Of a DNA stretch of 64,000 nt, positions 63,478 to 64,000 are shown piece by piece. Each line of letters starts with the position of its first letter. Within the stretch, counting starts at the first letter, position 1. A program made the translations under genes and the position numbers. Under the pieces are notes generated by a model. That model had not been told where the DNA came from, did not search any database, and saw only the letters and a list, made by a program, of their open reading frames with translations. The stretch comes from Bacilli bacterium (GTDB taxonomy: Bacteria; Bacillota_I; Bacilli_A; RF39; UBA660): NCBI GenBank assembly GCA_017434825.1, contig JAFSGC010000009.1, positions 1-64,000 on the forward strand, given 5' to 3'.

Positions 63478-64000
63478 ATGAATGATGAATTAAAAAGATT
63501 TTTTGATAGTATTAAGTTTACTAGTGAAAAGTTTAATGATGCAGAAGTTAAGAAGGTAATTTATTATTCATCTTTAGATAAGTATGAAGTAATTATTATA
63601 TCGAAAAGCATTGTTGAAAAAACTGAAGTAGATAAATTAATCGAAGCTAGTAAAAATAAGATTAAAGGAGAAAAGGCTTGTTCCGTAAAAATGGAATATG
63701 AGTCTTTTTCTGATGAAGAAAAAAAGGAATACGTTGAAACTATCTTAGAAGACTTCTATAAAGATAAACCATCTTTAGGAAAACTTACATTAGATATTAG
63801 TAGTGATACTATCACAGTTAAAGTTAATTCAAAAATGGCTGAGGCTATTGTCAATCGTGATTTTAAAAATTTAAATAAATTATTTGAAGTGTATGGAGTA
63901 GGAACTTATAATATGGAAACTGCTCTTAATGTTGAAGCTTTACAATCTGTTAAAGAAGAAATTGAAAAAGAAAAGACTGTAGAAGTAAAAAAAGAAGAAT
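63478..64000 (+). CDS. Probable PolC-type DNA polymerase III, N-terminal part (cut by window edge)
   Basis: 174 residues are present and the frame stays open to the edge. The layout (short alpha/beta pieces, then VKVNSKMAEAIVNRDFKNLNKLFEVYGV and a Lys/Glu-rich linker) resembles the N-terminal domain of PolC, which precedes its OB and exonuclease domains. No catalytic region is within view, so the call rests on pattern and on following dnaE. The ribosome site is weak. Confidence 0.5.
   Translation, partial: MNDELKRFFDSIKFTSEKFNDAEVKKVIYYSSLDKYEVIIISKSIVEKTEVDKLIEASKNKIKGEKACSVKMEYESFSDEEKKEYVETILEDFYKDKPSLGKLTLDISSDTITVKVNSKMAEAIVNRDFKNLNKLFEVYGVGTYNMETALNVEALQSVKEEIEKEKTVEVKKEE

Overview
The window is AT-rich, gene-dense DNA from a Firmicutes chromosome of the Bacilli type. 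Evidence: Shine-Dalgarno sites of the AAGGAGG kind, TTG/GTG starts, TGA used as a stop, and gene neighbourhoods that match Bacillus subtilis order: fmt...rlmN-prpC-prkC-rsgA-rpe; lexA/small SOS gene-tkt-sirA-yneF; hrcA-grpE-dnaK...dnaJ; comEA-comEC...holA; rnhC-cvpA-trx-uvrC; dnaG-rpoD-trmK with yqfQ. Several families are shortened or have lost catalytic residues, which suggests a compact, probably host-associated, uncultured Bacilli lineage (Erysipelotrichales/RF39-like). That placement is inference.

Layout. 1-3.9 kb: accessory locus with two WXG100-type cassettes. In the first, the large WXG100-associated protein carries ten TTCSG repeats and is followed by a radical SAM enzyme. In the second, the paralogue has no such repeats and no enzyme. 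4.0-4.45 kb: five tRNAs (Val, Thr, Tyr, Gln, Lys). 4.5-14.3 kb: an exported protein, fmt, a membrane protein, a CDP-alcohol phosphotransferase, a frameshifted small ORF, then rlmN, prpC, prkC, rsgA, rpe and a VanY-type peptidase. 14.3-18 kb: lexA with a divergent SOS-controlled 47-aa membrane protein, transketolase, a SirA-family protein and YneF. 18-24.2 kb: U32 protein, AMP-binding ligase and a degenerate hybrid histidine kinase.

24.2-30.6 kb: CIRCE-controlled heat-shock operon with pepF inserted before dnaJ. 30.7-33.5 kb: comEA-comEC. 33.5-37.1 kb: an island between comEC and holA with dinD, two transglutaminase-like proteins and a decayed comEC fragment. 37.2-42.4 kb: holA, rnhC, cvpA, thioredoxin, YigZ-like, uvrC. 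42.5-46.2 kb: an orphan RnfC/RnfD-like pair, an exported protein and a sortase-like protein. 46.3-52.5 kb: dnaG, rpoD, trmK, yqfQ, pilus/competence-type GspF and prepilin peptidase, and a 30-aa Prli42-like peptide. 52.6-64 kb: membrane protein, mnmA, a large exported protein, ylmC-like, lspA, rluD-type synthase, rhomboid, a leader ORF plus terminator, short Rel, rpmB, dnaE and the start of a probable polC.

The most promising undescribed system is the 1-2.2 kb TTCSG-repeat protein with its radical SAM partner. I read it as a candidate peptide-modification system acting on a type VII-like secreted substrate. Other candidates are the 47-aa SOS membrane protein, the RnfC/D-like pair lacking recognisable NADH/FMN sites, and the leader ORF/terminator ahead of rel. 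Coding starts were moved from the longest open frame wherever a Shine-Dalgarno site or family N-terminus supported a downstream start.
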